A DNA stretch of 15,560 nt. Source: Ruminococcus sp. 210702-SL.1.03 (GTDB lineage Bacteria; Bacillota; Clostridia; Oscillospirales; Ruminococcaceae). Each line of letters begins with the position of its first letter. Position 1 is the first letter of the stretch. Position numbers and translations under genes: made by a program. The notes beneath the pieces were generated by a model. It ran no database searches. It saw only the letters and a program-made list of their open reading frames with translations, and was not told the DNA's origin. Shown piece by piece: positions 1 through 7,433 of this stretch. The stretch spans positions 1 through 15,560 of the forward strand of contig NZ_JAJCLZ010000034.1 of assembly GCF_020559915.1 (NCBI RefSeq). The letters run 5' to 3'.

Positions 1-21
1 TCGGGTGGGTTTATGAGGGCA

Positions 22-114
22 AAGCCAATAGGATTGGCTTAAATATTATATTGCAAGTTAAAGTTTCGGGGTTGAAACCCCGAAACAGTTACAGCGGACG
101 GCAAAGCCGACCGC
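22..114. other. Cluster of three hairpins, candidate oriT
   Basis: Three inverted repeats follow each other upstream of the mobilisation genes. The first (22-40) has 8-bp arms AAGCCAAT/ATTGGCTT around AGG. The second (63-86) has 11-bp arms GTTTCGGGGTT/AACCCCGAAAC around GA. The third (94-114) has 9-bp arms GCGGACGGC/GCCGACCGC around AAA with one A-A mismatch. Origins of transfer usually lie beside relaxase genes and carry inverted repeats, so this is the best oriT candidate here. The nic site cannot be placed. The hairpins could instead be terminators or a leader, although no long T run follows them. Confidence 0.4.
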
Positions 115-239
115 ATTTTGCGAGGTTTGTACAGCTTCGGGCAAAGGGGTTGTAAATTCAGCCTTTTTAAAATTTCGGCGTTGTATCGACAGAAAGGCAC
201 GAAAATACGGCATTTTTATAGGAGTTGGAGGTGGTGAAA

Positions 240-644
240 GTGAGTTTTCAGAATAAAGTGAAATTTGCGTTATGGGCATATCCCGAAACGCTGAAAGATG
301 TGGCGGTTCATTACAAAAACGATAACTGCAAGTCGCAGAGCGAGTTTATTGAAAAAGCGATCAAGTTCTACATCGGTTATCTTGATGAGGAAAAAAGCGT
401 GAATTACATTTCACCGATGATTACGGAAACGGTCAAAGCTACAATTAAGGGTACGGAACAGCGGCTGGCTCGTTTGCTTTTCAAGGTCGCAGTTGAGCTT
501 GGTAAGCTGTCGCATATGACGGCAGCAATTAATGATGTGGATGATGAAACGCTGAAAAGTCTTCATGCGATGTGCGTTAATGAGGTTCGCAAGATCAACG
601 GTATTATTGATTATGAGGACGCTGTGGAGTATCAGAAGGATTGA
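240..644 (+). CDS. Mobilisation accessory protein (MobC/RHH-like, small)
   Basis: This protein of about 134 residues lies directly upstream of the relaxase gene. I place the start at GTG 240 because GGAGGTG at 227-233 lies six bases before it. An earlier TTG at 225 is in frame but overlaps that ribosome site. The N-terminal third (KVKFALWAYPETLKDV, then SQSEFIEKAIKFYIGYL) reads like a ribbon-helix-helix DNA-binding segment: a short strand followed by two helices. The C-terminal part is helical. Small proteins of this kind commonly help MOB-P relaxases bind and melt oriT. The position 32 bases before the relaxase start suggests co-transcription. The role is inferred from this context, and I did not recognise a named family with certainty. 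Confidence 0.6.
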   Translation: MSFQNKVKFALWAYPETLKDVAVHYKNDNCKSQSEFIEKAIKFYIGYLDEEKSVNYISPMITETVKATIKGTEQRLARLLFKVAVELGKLSHMTAAINDVDDETLKSLHAMCVNEVRKINGIIDYEDAVEYQKD

Positions 645-675
645 TCTTGATTAAAAAATTGAAAGGAGTCCTGCC

Positions 676-3111
676 ATGCCCAAACTAATAGTAACAAGCC
701 GCTATCTGAAAAGCGGCTCTGGGAAGAAAAAACAGCTCTATCACTATGTAAAATACATTGCAACCCGTGAGGGTTCAGTTCCGATACCGAATGCAAATGA
801 AACAGCTCCTGCTACGAAAAATCAGCAGTAGCTTATTTCATCTCTGCTGAACGACTTCCCCGACAGCAAAGAGTTATTTGAGTACGAAGATTACCAAAAG
901 GATCCCACTGTCAAAAACGGTTCGGCGCTAATATCGGAAATACTTGACCGAAACATGGACAGGCTTACAAGCCGTGAAAATTATGTAGGCTATCTTGCAA
1001 ACCGTCCCGGAGCAGTCAAGTTTGGTTCGCACGGTTTGTTTTCACAATCGGACGAACCTATTAATCTTGAAAAGGTTGCAAAAGAGATTGCAAACCATGG
1101 CGGTAACGTTTGGACTCATGTCGTTTCGCTCCGCAGAGATAACGCTCAGGCAATGGGGTATGATAATTTAAAAGCGTGGCGTGAGCTTGTCAAGCGGCAG
1201 ATTCCCAACATTGCGAAGAATCAGAAAATTGATATGGCTAATCTGAAATGGTACGCTGCTTTTCACGATAAGAAAACAAATCCTCATGTGCATATTATTG
1301 TGTACTCCGACAACGAGCGCGAGGGATTTCTCACTAATCATGGTATTGAAAAAATCCGCAGTGGTTTTGCAAACGATATTTATGCAGATGAACTTCACAA
1401 TCTTTATGCACAGCAGACCGATTTGCGCAATCTGATGAAAAAGGAATCAGAACAATTAATGCAGAAGCTTGCGGATAACATTTCACAGAATGATGTTGAT
1501 AACGCAGAACTAATTGATCTTGTTGCAAAACTGCATGAACAGCTTAATTCTTCTAAAGGCAAAAAGGTATACGGATACTTGAAAGCGGATGTGAAGAAAA
1601 CTGTTGATGAGATTTTTATAAGGCTTTCGGAAAACGAATCAATTCAGAAAATGTATTCTCTTTGGTGTGAAATGGAGCAGCAGAAGCACGACGTTTATTC
1701 GTCGGCAAAGCTTCAGTTTCCAAAGCTTGCGGACAACAAGGAGTTTAAGTCTGTTAAAAATATGATAATCAGAACTGTACTGGATATGAATAGTCCTGTT
1801 GTTGATATTGAGATTGAAGAACCGGAACTGACAGAAAAAACTGATGATGACATAACAGATATTCCTCCGCAGATAGACGAGTCGAAACAGTTAGAAAATG
1901 ATAATGTGATATTTTCAGATAACGAGGAGCTGACAGCCGAAGAGTTCACTTGTAGTAATGAAAGTGCGGTAACAGTTGATATTGATGACGAACCTCAAAG
2001 CAAATACTACCTCAAATGGAGTACAGCATACAAAGAAGCTTGTAAGATTATTTACAACAAGCAATCAAAGCTTGAAGATTTTCAGAAAGCGGAGCAGCTT
2101 TTGCTTAACGAATCAAGGTCAGGCAATGTTCTTGCTATTCAAGATCTGGGCAAACTCTATTCTACTGATAAACTCGGCGAAAAAGATGAAAAAAAGTCTT
2201 TTTCATTCTACGAAGAAGCATTTCAGGGTTTTATGGAGATCGAGCCGGATTCTGATTTTATGTTTCCTTATGAGCCGAAATTTGATGGGCAGATTATGAA
2301 ACCCGTGAATATGCGTTCTTACGTTTGGTATCGCATAGGCAAAATGCATTGCTATGGGTTGGGAACAGAACAGGATTACGCTCAATCATTTGAATGGTTC
2401 TTGAAATCAGCTCATGAAGGCAACAAATTCGCACAATACAGTCTCGCCAATTTATATTACTACGGCAACGGTGTGGAAAAAGACTTGTCTCAGGCGTTTT
2501 GGTGGTATCGCAAATCATCTGAACAGGGTCAGCCTTATGCTTCTTATGCTGTCGCTCAGATGTACAGCAAGGGCGAATATGTTGCTGAAAATAAAGAAAC
2601 CGCACAGAGATATTACAAAGCGGCATTGTCAGGATTTCTTGAACTCGAAAGCAAGGATCAGGCTGATGATAACTTATATTACAAATTGGGCGCTATGTAT
2701 AAAAACGGTCTTGGAACTGAGATTGATATTCCTAAAGCCATCGAATATTTTGAAAAATCCACTGAAAATATGTGGTCAACTTATCAGCTCGGCAGGCTTT
2801 ATCTTTTCGGTGCAGAGGAACTTGAAAAAGATAAGGAAAAGGCTGTGGAGTGGCTCACAAAGTCCGCAAATGATGGTAATGAGTACGTTCAGAATATGCT
2901 TAACAATATGGCACAGTTTGAAAACACTATACTTGCAAATACGATCTTCGCTCTGTTCGCTAATCTCTGCAAGTGTATTGAAGATGACTATACACAGAAG
3001 TATAAGTCGGTCAGACATACAGTCGACAGCAGACTGAGGAGAATGATAAGGCAAAAGAAACAGTCGTTTGGAATTAAGGACGAGCAGTCTCAGAGTTATG
3101 AGCAATCATAA
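676..3111 (+). pseudogene. mobP3: MobP3-family relaxase with Sel1 repeats, interrupted by in-frame UAG
   Basis: The gene starts at ATG 676 behind AAAGGAG (663-669). It reads MPKLIVTSRYLKSGSG and continues for 51 codons to TAG at 829-831. The same frame then stays open to TAA at 3109-3111, so the full product would be about 811 residues. The MobP3/MobL family normally has Glu after QQ at this point, so one base change (GAG to TAG) explains the stop. Downstream are the motif-I-like tyrosine segment ENYVGYLANRPG and the metal-binding HxH segment NPHVHIIVYS. These nick and carry oriT DNA in this family. From about base 2090 to 2900 lie some six Sel1-type helical repeats (for example YGLGTEQDYAQSFEWFLKSA), a likely protein-interaction arm. 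ATG 955 could restart translation but would lose the conserved N-terminal strand. The gene is probably inactive unless UAG is suppressed. Confidence 0.85.
697..718. repeat. Hairpin in the start of the relaxase gene
   Basis: Perfect 7-bp arms AGCCGCT and AGCGGCT lie around an 8-base loop, about 20 bases inside the relaxase gene. It could affect early translation or be chance, since it lies wholly within coding sequence. Confidence 0.3.
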
Positions 3112-3321
3112 TTACTGCCAAACATTTATAGAATATACTGTAACAGGTGGTTGCAAATATGTATTTGATATTAAAAAAGACTTTAATATGCTGGAAAACG
3201 GAGTTCACAATTGTTTATGGTAAAATAGAAATGCAGAAAAAGGGCTCCAAAAATACACAACAGGGGCGCTCCTTCTATGCGCAAACCGAGCCCCCACACG
3301 TTAATCTTGTGCTGACCGGGC

Positions 3322-3356
3322 TATGCACTTTTTCGAGCCCATTTTATGCACTTTTT
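3322..3356. repeat. Direct repeat of a 12-mer
   Basis: TATGCACTTTTT occurs at 3322-3333 and again at 3345-3356, a 23-base period. The first copy lies inside the GGGCT/AGCCC inverted repeat. No function can be assigned. It may be a binding site or the edge of a mobile segment. Confidence 0.45.
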
Positions 3357-3488
3357 GCTTGACAAACACAGTGGACAGTTTTTAAGAATATTTTACTCTG
3401 CTCTTGCATGGCGTTTGAACTTAATGATTAGTTAATTTTAAATAAAAGTCGTATAATCAGTCAAATATGATAATATAGTTGACAAAAT

Positions 3489-3517
3489 GTAAATTATTAA
3501 TGAATTCTAAAATTTAC
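3489..3517. promoter_or_regulatory. Inverted repeat upstream of the array promoter, possible operator
   Basis: The arms GTAAATT (3489-3495) and AATTTAC (3511-3517) are separated by 15 bases, and the right arm touches the -35 box. The TTGACAAA at 3479-3486 also repeats the -35 sequence at 3518-3525. This fits an operator for a regulator of the toxin array, perhaps the WYL protein at the other end. That link is inference. Confidence 0.35.
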
Positions 3518-3546
3518 TTGACAAATATTTCAAGGCGAAGTATAAT
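3518..3546 (+). promoter_or_regulatory. Consensus sigma-A promoter of the toxin array
   Basis: TTGACA at 3518-3523 and TATAAT at 3541-3546 both match the consensus exactly, with a 17-base spacer. It faces the first array gene at 3640, leaving a leader of roughly 90 bases. I see no convincing terminator between here and 12682, so one long transcript through many immunity genes is possible. Confidence 0.75.
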
Positions 3547-3639
3547 AAAAAAGTGTAAATATAGTCAAAAAGGCATCTTATTATGTGAAATAAATGTTTT
3601 TCTTGTTTGACTTAATTATGATAAGAGGAGTGAAACGCT

Positions 3640-3854
3640 ATGACACCGGAAGAAGCTTCTCAGTTGTATAATATAGAACAAAGAAATTATTATGATTACT
3701 GTGGTTATATTCAGTCGTAGTATATAGAAGAGTTCAAGGTGGAACAGCGCCAAAGTTAACTGATACATCTACACCTGGACGAAGTTATGAATTGCCAGCA
3801 CCGTGGTCTGAATGGATAGAGGAAGCTGCTACTAATGTAAAGATTATAAAATAG
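3640..3854 (+). pseudogene. Collapsed polymorphic toxin: 5' end joined to 3' toxin remnant
   Basis: ATG 3640 follows AGAGGAG (3624-3630). It encodes MTPEEASQLYNIEQRNYYDYCGY and stops at TAG 3718-3720 after 26 residues. This resembles the extreme N-terminus of a long secreted toxin. From about 3717 a different frame reads VVYRRVQGGTAPKL and then YELPAPWSEWIEEAATNVKI, ending at TAG 3852-3854. That second part looks like the last 40-45 residues of a toxin tip. I read the whole as one gene that lost its middle by an out-of-frame deletion near 3705-3717. The frame change is seen directly. The origin as a single toxin gene is inferred, and the toxin family is not recognised. Confidence 0.55.
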
Positions 3855-3874
3855 CATTAAATGGAGTGTGTGTA

Positions 3875-4084
3875 ATGGATAATAAAATGCGTATAGTGGC
3901 GGAAGAATTTGAAAATACAACTACTGGAGAGAAAGTAACCGGTGTAACGGTTATGATTGATGGAAAGTTAAGACAGGTCTTTGATATTATGATTGCAAAA
4001 AGTGGTTATAACAAGAGTTATTTGGAAATGTTGCAGGAGGTACTTGTTTTAGGAATAGATGAGTATATCAAGAAATTGAAATAG
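3875..4084 (+). CDS. Small immunity-like protein, 69 residues
   Basis: The start is ATG 3875, with GGAG (3863-3866) eight bases before it. A GTG at 3866 is in frame but sits on that ribosome site. The protein begins MDNKMRIVAEEFENTTTG and has a predicted beta hairpin (VTGVTVMIDGKLRQVFDI) followed by two helices (YNKSYLEMLQEVLVLGIDEYIKKL). It begins 20 bases after the remnant toxin tip, the position immunity genes hold throughout this array, so it probably neutralises that lost toxin. I do not recognise the family. It is too short to exclude a DNA-binding role. Confidence 0.55.
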   Translation: MDNKMRIVAEEFENTTTGEKVTGVTVMIDGKLRQVFDIMIAKSGYNKSYLEMLQEVLVLGIDEYIKKLK

Positions 4085-4184
4085 TATATTCAATTACTTA
4101 TCGTTGGTATTTTAAACCTGCGGTTCGAAATTTGGAAACGCAATCCAAGCAACAGCAAAAGTCAGCGGAACGATCTCTAATGGC

Positions 4185-5129
4185 ATGGACGGATTTGATA
4201 TGCTGTCGATGGGACTGGGAATGATAGATCCCGATAACCCATTAACGGCATTGAACAATAAGCTGCATCAGAGTGATATTTATAATGGTTTCCAGATGGG
4301 CGTGAGTATGCTTTCATCCTTCAGTGGTGCAGCATCACAGAATATGGCTTGTTTTATTGCTGGAACTATGGTTCTTACAGCTACAGGACTTGTTGCGATT
4401 GAGAGGCTTAAAGCTGGAGATGTTGTTATTTCAACGAATCTCGACACGCTTGAAACCGCACCGAAGACTGTTCTTGAGACTTATGTGCGCAAAGTAGACA
4501 AGCTTGTTCATCTCACAATTAATGGTGAAGAAATTGTAACAACTGATAATCACCCGTTCTACGTTCAAGGCAGGGGCTTTATCAATGCAGGAAATCTGCT
4601 TGTTGGTGATAAACTTATCAGCGTAAATGGCGAAGATTTGTTTGTTGAGAAACATCGGGTTGAAGAACTTCACGAGCCTGCCACTGTTTATAATTTTCAG
4701 GTTGAAGATTATCATACTTATTTTGTTGGTGAGTCTGCGGTTTGGGTGCATAATTCGGAATGTAAAGTGAGTACTTCAAGAAGAGATCATATATTAGAGG
4801 GTGAAGGGCCTAATGATCCTGGGCATGGCCCCAATAGGGGATTTGGCAATAGTGCTTTTCCTGACACTTGGACAGACGATTACGCTATAAAAGCCGTTGA
4901 AGATGTAGCCAATAGTCCAAATTCAACATGGAGACAATCAACAGGACCTGGTGGAGGACGTAACGCTCCTGTTACAATAGGAGGTCCTGATGCAAATGCT
5001 CCATTAACCACAAGAAATGGACGACCAGTTAGGTTTATTGTTGAAGGTAGAAATCATGGATTAGATGTTAGAGTTATTGTTGAACCTGGCGGTGAAGGAA
5101 TAGTTACGGGATTTCCTATTAATCGATAA
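4185..5129 (+). CDS. Hint domain plus EndoU-type RNase toxin tip, N-terminally truncated
   Basis: The frame is open from 4116, and residues before ATG 4185 (RFGNAIQATAKVSG-like) continue the same protein. No ribosome site precedes the ATG, so this is the tail of a larger toxin gene. A short linker leads to the only complete Hint domain in the window: nucleophile Cys56 in ACFIAGTMVLT, the TxxH block TTDNH (His123), and the C-terminal VWVHN (Asn190), where such domains cut to free the toxin. The released tip (191-314) resembles bacterial EndoU ribonucleases: HILEG with His202, GHGP with His214, the FPDTWTDDYAIKAVEDVA block, RVIVEP, and the final IVTGFP. Relatives usually have Tyr where Phe stands in that last motif. 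It is followed after 19 bases by a probable cognate immunity gene. The EndoU call is fairly secure; expression is doubtful. Confidence 0.75.
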   Translation: MDGFDMLSMGLGMIDPDNPLTALNNKLHQSDIYNGFQMGVSMLSSFSGAASQNMACFIAGTMVLTATGLVAIERLKAGDVVISTNLDTLETAPKTVLETYVRKVDKLVHLTINGEEIVTTDNHPFYVQGRGFINAGNLLVGDKLISVNGEDLFVEKHRVEELHEPATVYNFQVEDYHTYFVGESAVWVHNSECKVSTSRRDHILEGEGPNDPGHGPNRGFGNSAFPDTWTDDYAIKAVEDVANSPNSTWRQSTGPGGGRNAPVTIGGPDANAPLTTRNGRPVRFIVEGRNHGLDVRVIVEPGGEGIVTGFPINR

Positions 5130-5148
5130 AGTGTTAGGAGAATTAGTG

Positions 5149-5421
5149 ATGAAAAAAGAAGCATATGATAAATTTATGAAAAAAATATCGAGTGAATTCA
5201 AAAATGTTGATACAGTTAAAGAATTTCTTTTAGATGCAGCGGAATTAGCTATGTATGGAGAAAAACGAGTGGCACTTGAAAATTTTCTTGAAAATCTACT
5301 GGAAAATGAGATACATATTTCATCCGAATTGATAGATTTGGCAGAAGAGGCATTTAGTGATAACCCAACAGACTATGATAATAGATTAATTTTTGAAATG
5401 AAACAATTTAAATTAAATTAA
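5149..5421 (+). CDS. Immunity protein, MafI-like, partner of EndoU tip
   Basis: I choose ATG 5149 because AGGAG (5136-5140) lies eight bases upstream. A GTG at 5131 is in frame but precedes that site. The 90-residue acidic, all-helical protein contains AELAMYGEKRVALENFLENLLE followed by IHISSELIDLAEEAF. This layout resembles the MafI family, which protects Neisseria from MafB toxins, some of which carry EndoU domains. Its place right after the EndoU tip fits that pairing. The family call rests on pattern similarity only; the immunity role follows from position. Confidence 0.55.
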   Translation: MKKEAYDKFMKKISSEFKNVDTVKEFLLDAAELAMYGEKRVALENFLENLLENEIHISSELIDLAEEAFSDNPTDYDNRLIFEMKQFKLN

Positions 5422-5436
5422 TGTGTAATATAAAAG

Positions 5437-6144
5437 TTGTATGCAAATACGAATACGCTTGAAACCGCACCGAAAACGGTTCTTGAAACGTATGTCCGTC
5501 AGGTAGAAAAGCTTGTTCACCTCACAATTAATGGTGAAGAAATTGTAACAACTGATAATCACCCGTTTTATGTACAAGGCAGGGGTTTTATCAATGCAGG
5601 AAGTCTTCTCGTTGGCGATAAACTTATAAGCGTAAATGGCGAGGACTTGTTTGTTGAGAAACATCGGGTTGAAGAATTTGACGAGCCTGCCACTGTTTAT
5701 AATTTTCAGGTTGAAGATTATCATACTTATTTTGTTGGTGATTGTGCGGTTTGGGTGCATAACAAGAATTGTAAACCACGATCACCAAAATCAGATGTTG
5801 TAGAAAAAGGTGAAAACCTTGATGGTTCAATTACCTATACTAAGAATATAAATGGAAAAAATGTTCAAGTAACTTATAGTAAAGAAGGATATCCTGATTT
5901 TTCACCATTTTCACATCCGGATTATCCAGATCCTGTGGAGATTAATATGACTGGTAATAATTATAAGGACTTTAAAGCAGCAAATGAGAAAATTGGTCTA
6001 AGTGGCGCAAATCCACCAGACGGATACACGTGGCATCATTTAGAGGATGGTAAACATATGTTGTTGGTGGATTCGAGTGTCCATGATGCTACCTTGGGAG
6101 GTTTTCCTCATACTGGTGGTGCTTCAATTGTAAAAAATAATTAA
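5437..6144 (+). CDS. Truncated Hint plus WHH nuclease toxin tip
   Basis: The Hint part starts abruptly at TLETAPKTVLETYV and lacks the Cys-containing first block, so self-cleavage is not expected. There is no ribosome site for the TTG at 5437. The TxxH block and the end VWVHN are present. The tip (from 5764, about 126 residues) ends in GYTWHHLEDGKHMLLV and then FPHTGGAS. This is the signature of WHH nucleases of the HNH/Endo VII superfamily, which cut DNA. WHH lies at 6031-6039. A SUKH immunity gene follows 14 bases later. A 215-base stretch of its Hint DNA is identical to the copy near 11656. The tip call is strong. Whether the gene is translated is doubtful. Confidence 0.75.
   Translation: MYANTNTLETAPKTVLETYVRQVEKLVHLTINGEEIVTTDNHPFYVQGRGFINAGSLLVGDKLISVNGEDLFVEKHRVEEFDEPATVYNFQVEDYHTYFVGDCAVWVHNKNCKPRSPKSDVVEKGENLDGSITYTKNINGKNVQVTYSKEGYPDFSPFSHPDYPDPVEINMTGNNYKDFKAANEKIGLSGANPPDGYTWHHLEDGKHMLLVDSSVHDATLGGFPHTGGASIVKNN
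5557..5771 (+). repeat. Copy A of a 215-bp identical Hint repeat
   Basis: Reading base by base, 5557-5771 is identical to 11656-11870. The match begins at AATCACCCG and ends at AACAAGAATTG. Flanking bases differ on both sides. It covers the second half of the Hint domain through the VWVHN cleavage point. Confidence 0.9.
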
Positions 6145-6158
6145 AGGAGCAATGAGAA

Positions 6159-6629
6159 ATGAGATTATTAAATTCTGCTGAACCTGTTTTATATGAGGAT
6201 GTTTTAGAATTTGGAAATTATTTAGGTGTAAAGTTACCTGAAGATTATGTAGAGTTTATTGTTAATGCTAATGGTGGAACACCTGAACCAGATATGCTTT
6301 ACGATTTTTATGATGAAGTTTCTGAACAAGAAAACACATCAGTAATAAGAAGGTTCTTTTCTTTTTTTCCAAATGTAGAATGCGAAAAGAATAATATTAA
6401 GTTCATTTATAATGTAATGAGAAGAGAGAAAACAATTCCGGTTGATATGATACCAATCGCAGATGATCCCACTGGAAATGTAATTTGCATATCATTATCT
6501 TCAAATGATTACGGTGCAGTATATTTTCTTAATCATGAATTCGAGGATTCTGATACAGGCTATTTGATGAAAAGTAAAATAACGGATTCTTTCAAAGTGT
6601 TTATTGAAAAATTGTATCCAGATGAGTGA
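6159..6629 (+). CDS. SUKH-type (SMI1/KNR4) immunity protein
   Basis: ATG 6159 follows AAAGGAG (6143-6149). The 156-residue protein has the SMI1/KNR4 pattern: an N-terminal LGVKLPEDYVEFIVNANGG segment, a middle strand with IPIADDPTGNVICISL, then YGAVYFLNHEFED and a C-terminal FKVFIEKLY helix. SUKH proteins bind and block many unrelated nuclease toxins. This one directly follows a WHH nuclease tip and is probably its cognate. A clear paralogue occurs at 9816-10286, again behind a WHH tip. The SUKH call is confident; the toxin partner is inferred from order. Confidence 0.85.
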   Translation: MRLLNSAEPVLYEDVLEFGNYLGVKLPEDYVEFIVNANGGTPEPDMLYDFYDEVSEQENTSVIRRFFSFFPNVECEKNNIKFIYNVMRREKTIPVDMIPIADDPTGNVICISLSSNDYGAVYFLNHEFEDSDTGYLMKSKITDSFKVFIEKLYPDE

Positions 6630-6727
6630 TAAAAGTAACATATAATGTGGAGAACGTGTAGGTTGTTATTAAGATTAAACAATTGGTATTTCACCGATAA
6701 AATGTTTTATATAAGAGAGGTTAATCA

Positions 6728-6877
6728 ATGCAAAATAATGAACAGCTAACAGAACTCATATCCAACTCACAAATAGCCTTTTTAAATGGCGAGTTGCAGG
6801 AAGCATTCAGCCTATACTCAACACTTATATGTTCAAAGCAGAGGATTTATCGAAGCAGGAAATCTTCTTGTTGGTGA
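6728..6877 (+). pseudogene. TPR-like toxin leader fragment, copy 1, frameshifted
   Basis: ATG 6728 has AGAGAGG (6713-6719) upstream. It encodes MQNNEQLTELISNSQIAF and LNGELQEAFSL, then leaves homology at about 6811-6815 and stops at TGA 6875. The same leader occurs at 8578 and 9499, where it continues with IKLDENCADAYQ, the first helices of a TPR-like repeat. Here it joins the Hint sequence of the next toxin out of frame. It therefore marks the original start of a toxin gene whose middle has been deleted. Confidence 0.6.
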
Positions 6878-7421
6878 TAAGCTTATCAGTGTGAATGGTG
6901 AAGACTTAGTAATTGTGAAATTCTTCATTGAAGAAACTGCTGAATCTGTTTCCGTATATAATTTTCAGGTTGAGGATTATCATACTTACTTTGTTGGTGA
7001 GTGTGCGGTTTGGGTACATAATAAATGTAAAACAACACAGAATCCAGACGGTTCATATGACGTTGAAGCTGAATATAAGGATGGTTGGACTGATGATCAA
7101 AAGCGAGCTGCTGATAAGAAGTGTCAACAGCTTAGTGAAGCGGATACTAAAATAGCAAGTAAAGATCAAATAGATTCACAAAGAAAAACAAGCTCTAGTT
7201 CCAATAAGCAATTCAGAGAAAGAAATAATATTCCAAAAAGTCAAGACATTGATCACATTCAGGACATCCAATTTGACGGTATGGATGTCGATGCAAATAA
7301 GCAAGGTCTTGATCGAAGCGTAAATAGAAGCCTTGGAAGACAATTCAAAAACGGTACTGGAGATTTAGCTGAAGGAACAGTTCTTAGGAATTTTAAGATG
7401 GTAGATAAAATAACACCATAA
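6786..7421 (+). CDS. Truncated Hint plus Ntox15-like DNase toxin tip
   Basis: The open frame contains a Hint remnant beginning near TQHLYVQSRGF (about 6814) and ending at VWVHN; the Cys block is missing. No ribosome site serves ATG 6786, which lies inside the overlapping TPR fragment. The tip (from 7023, about 132 residues) carries QDIDHIQDIQF, then NKQGLDRSVNRSLGRQ and GDLAEGT. HIQD (from 7254) is the HxxD motif of the Ntox15 family, which includes the Tde DNases of type VI secretion in Agrobacterium. The next gene looks like a Tdi1-type immunity protein, the known partner, so the two calls support each other. Translation is uncertain because the leader is out of frame. Confidence 0.7.
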   Translation: MASCRKHSAYTQHLYVQSRGFIEAGNLLVGDKLISVNGEDLVIVKFFIEETAESVSVYNFQVEDYHTYFVGECAVWVHNKCKTTQNPDGSYDVEAEYKDGWTDDQKRAADKKCQQLSEADTKIASKDQIDSQRKTSSSSNKQFRERNNIPKSQDIDHIQDIQFDGMDVDANKQGLDRSVNRSLGRQFKNGTGDLAEGTVLRNFKMVDKITP

Positions 7422-7433
7422 AGGGAGCAATAT

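Larger units (their letters stand above)
3112..3517. other. Non-coding stretch between relaxase and toxin array
   Basis: No convincing gene is visible. The short open frame across 3147-3362 has no ribosome site and unusual composition. The segment 3241-3360 is more GC-rich and structured than its surroundings. GGGCTC at 3242-3247 is matched by GAGCCC at 3288-3293, and GGGCT at 3318-3322 by AGCCC at 3336-3340. The 12-mer TATGCACTTTTT occurs twice there. Further on the DNA becomes very AT-rich and leads into a promoter. The structured block may be an end of the mobilisation module or a dispersed repeat. Confidence 0.4.

Noticed and set aside
829..831. General UAG recoding as the explanation of the relaxase stop
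   Set aside because: TAG ends several other genes here at natural lengths (for example 4082-4084, 8547-8549 and 10284-10286), so a simple nonsense mutation is the better reading.
3147..3362. Open frame of 71 codons after the relaxase gene
   Set aside because: It has no ribosome site, overlaps a structured repeat block, and its residues look like translated non-coding DNA.
3479..3510. Second promoter starting with TTGACA at 3479
   Set aside because: No good -10 box lies 16-18 bases downstream; it is more likely part of an operator-like repeat.
4431..4751. Long open frames on the minus strand opposite the Hint segments (also 5413-5760, 10324-10689, 11587-11976)
   Set aside because: They are the antisense of the repeated Hint DNA and recur only because that DNA recurs; no ribosome sites or promoters serve them.
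6640..6727. Internal promoter before the first TPR leader
   Set aside because: TTGGTA with TTATAT at 18 bases is too weak to call in AT-rich DNA.
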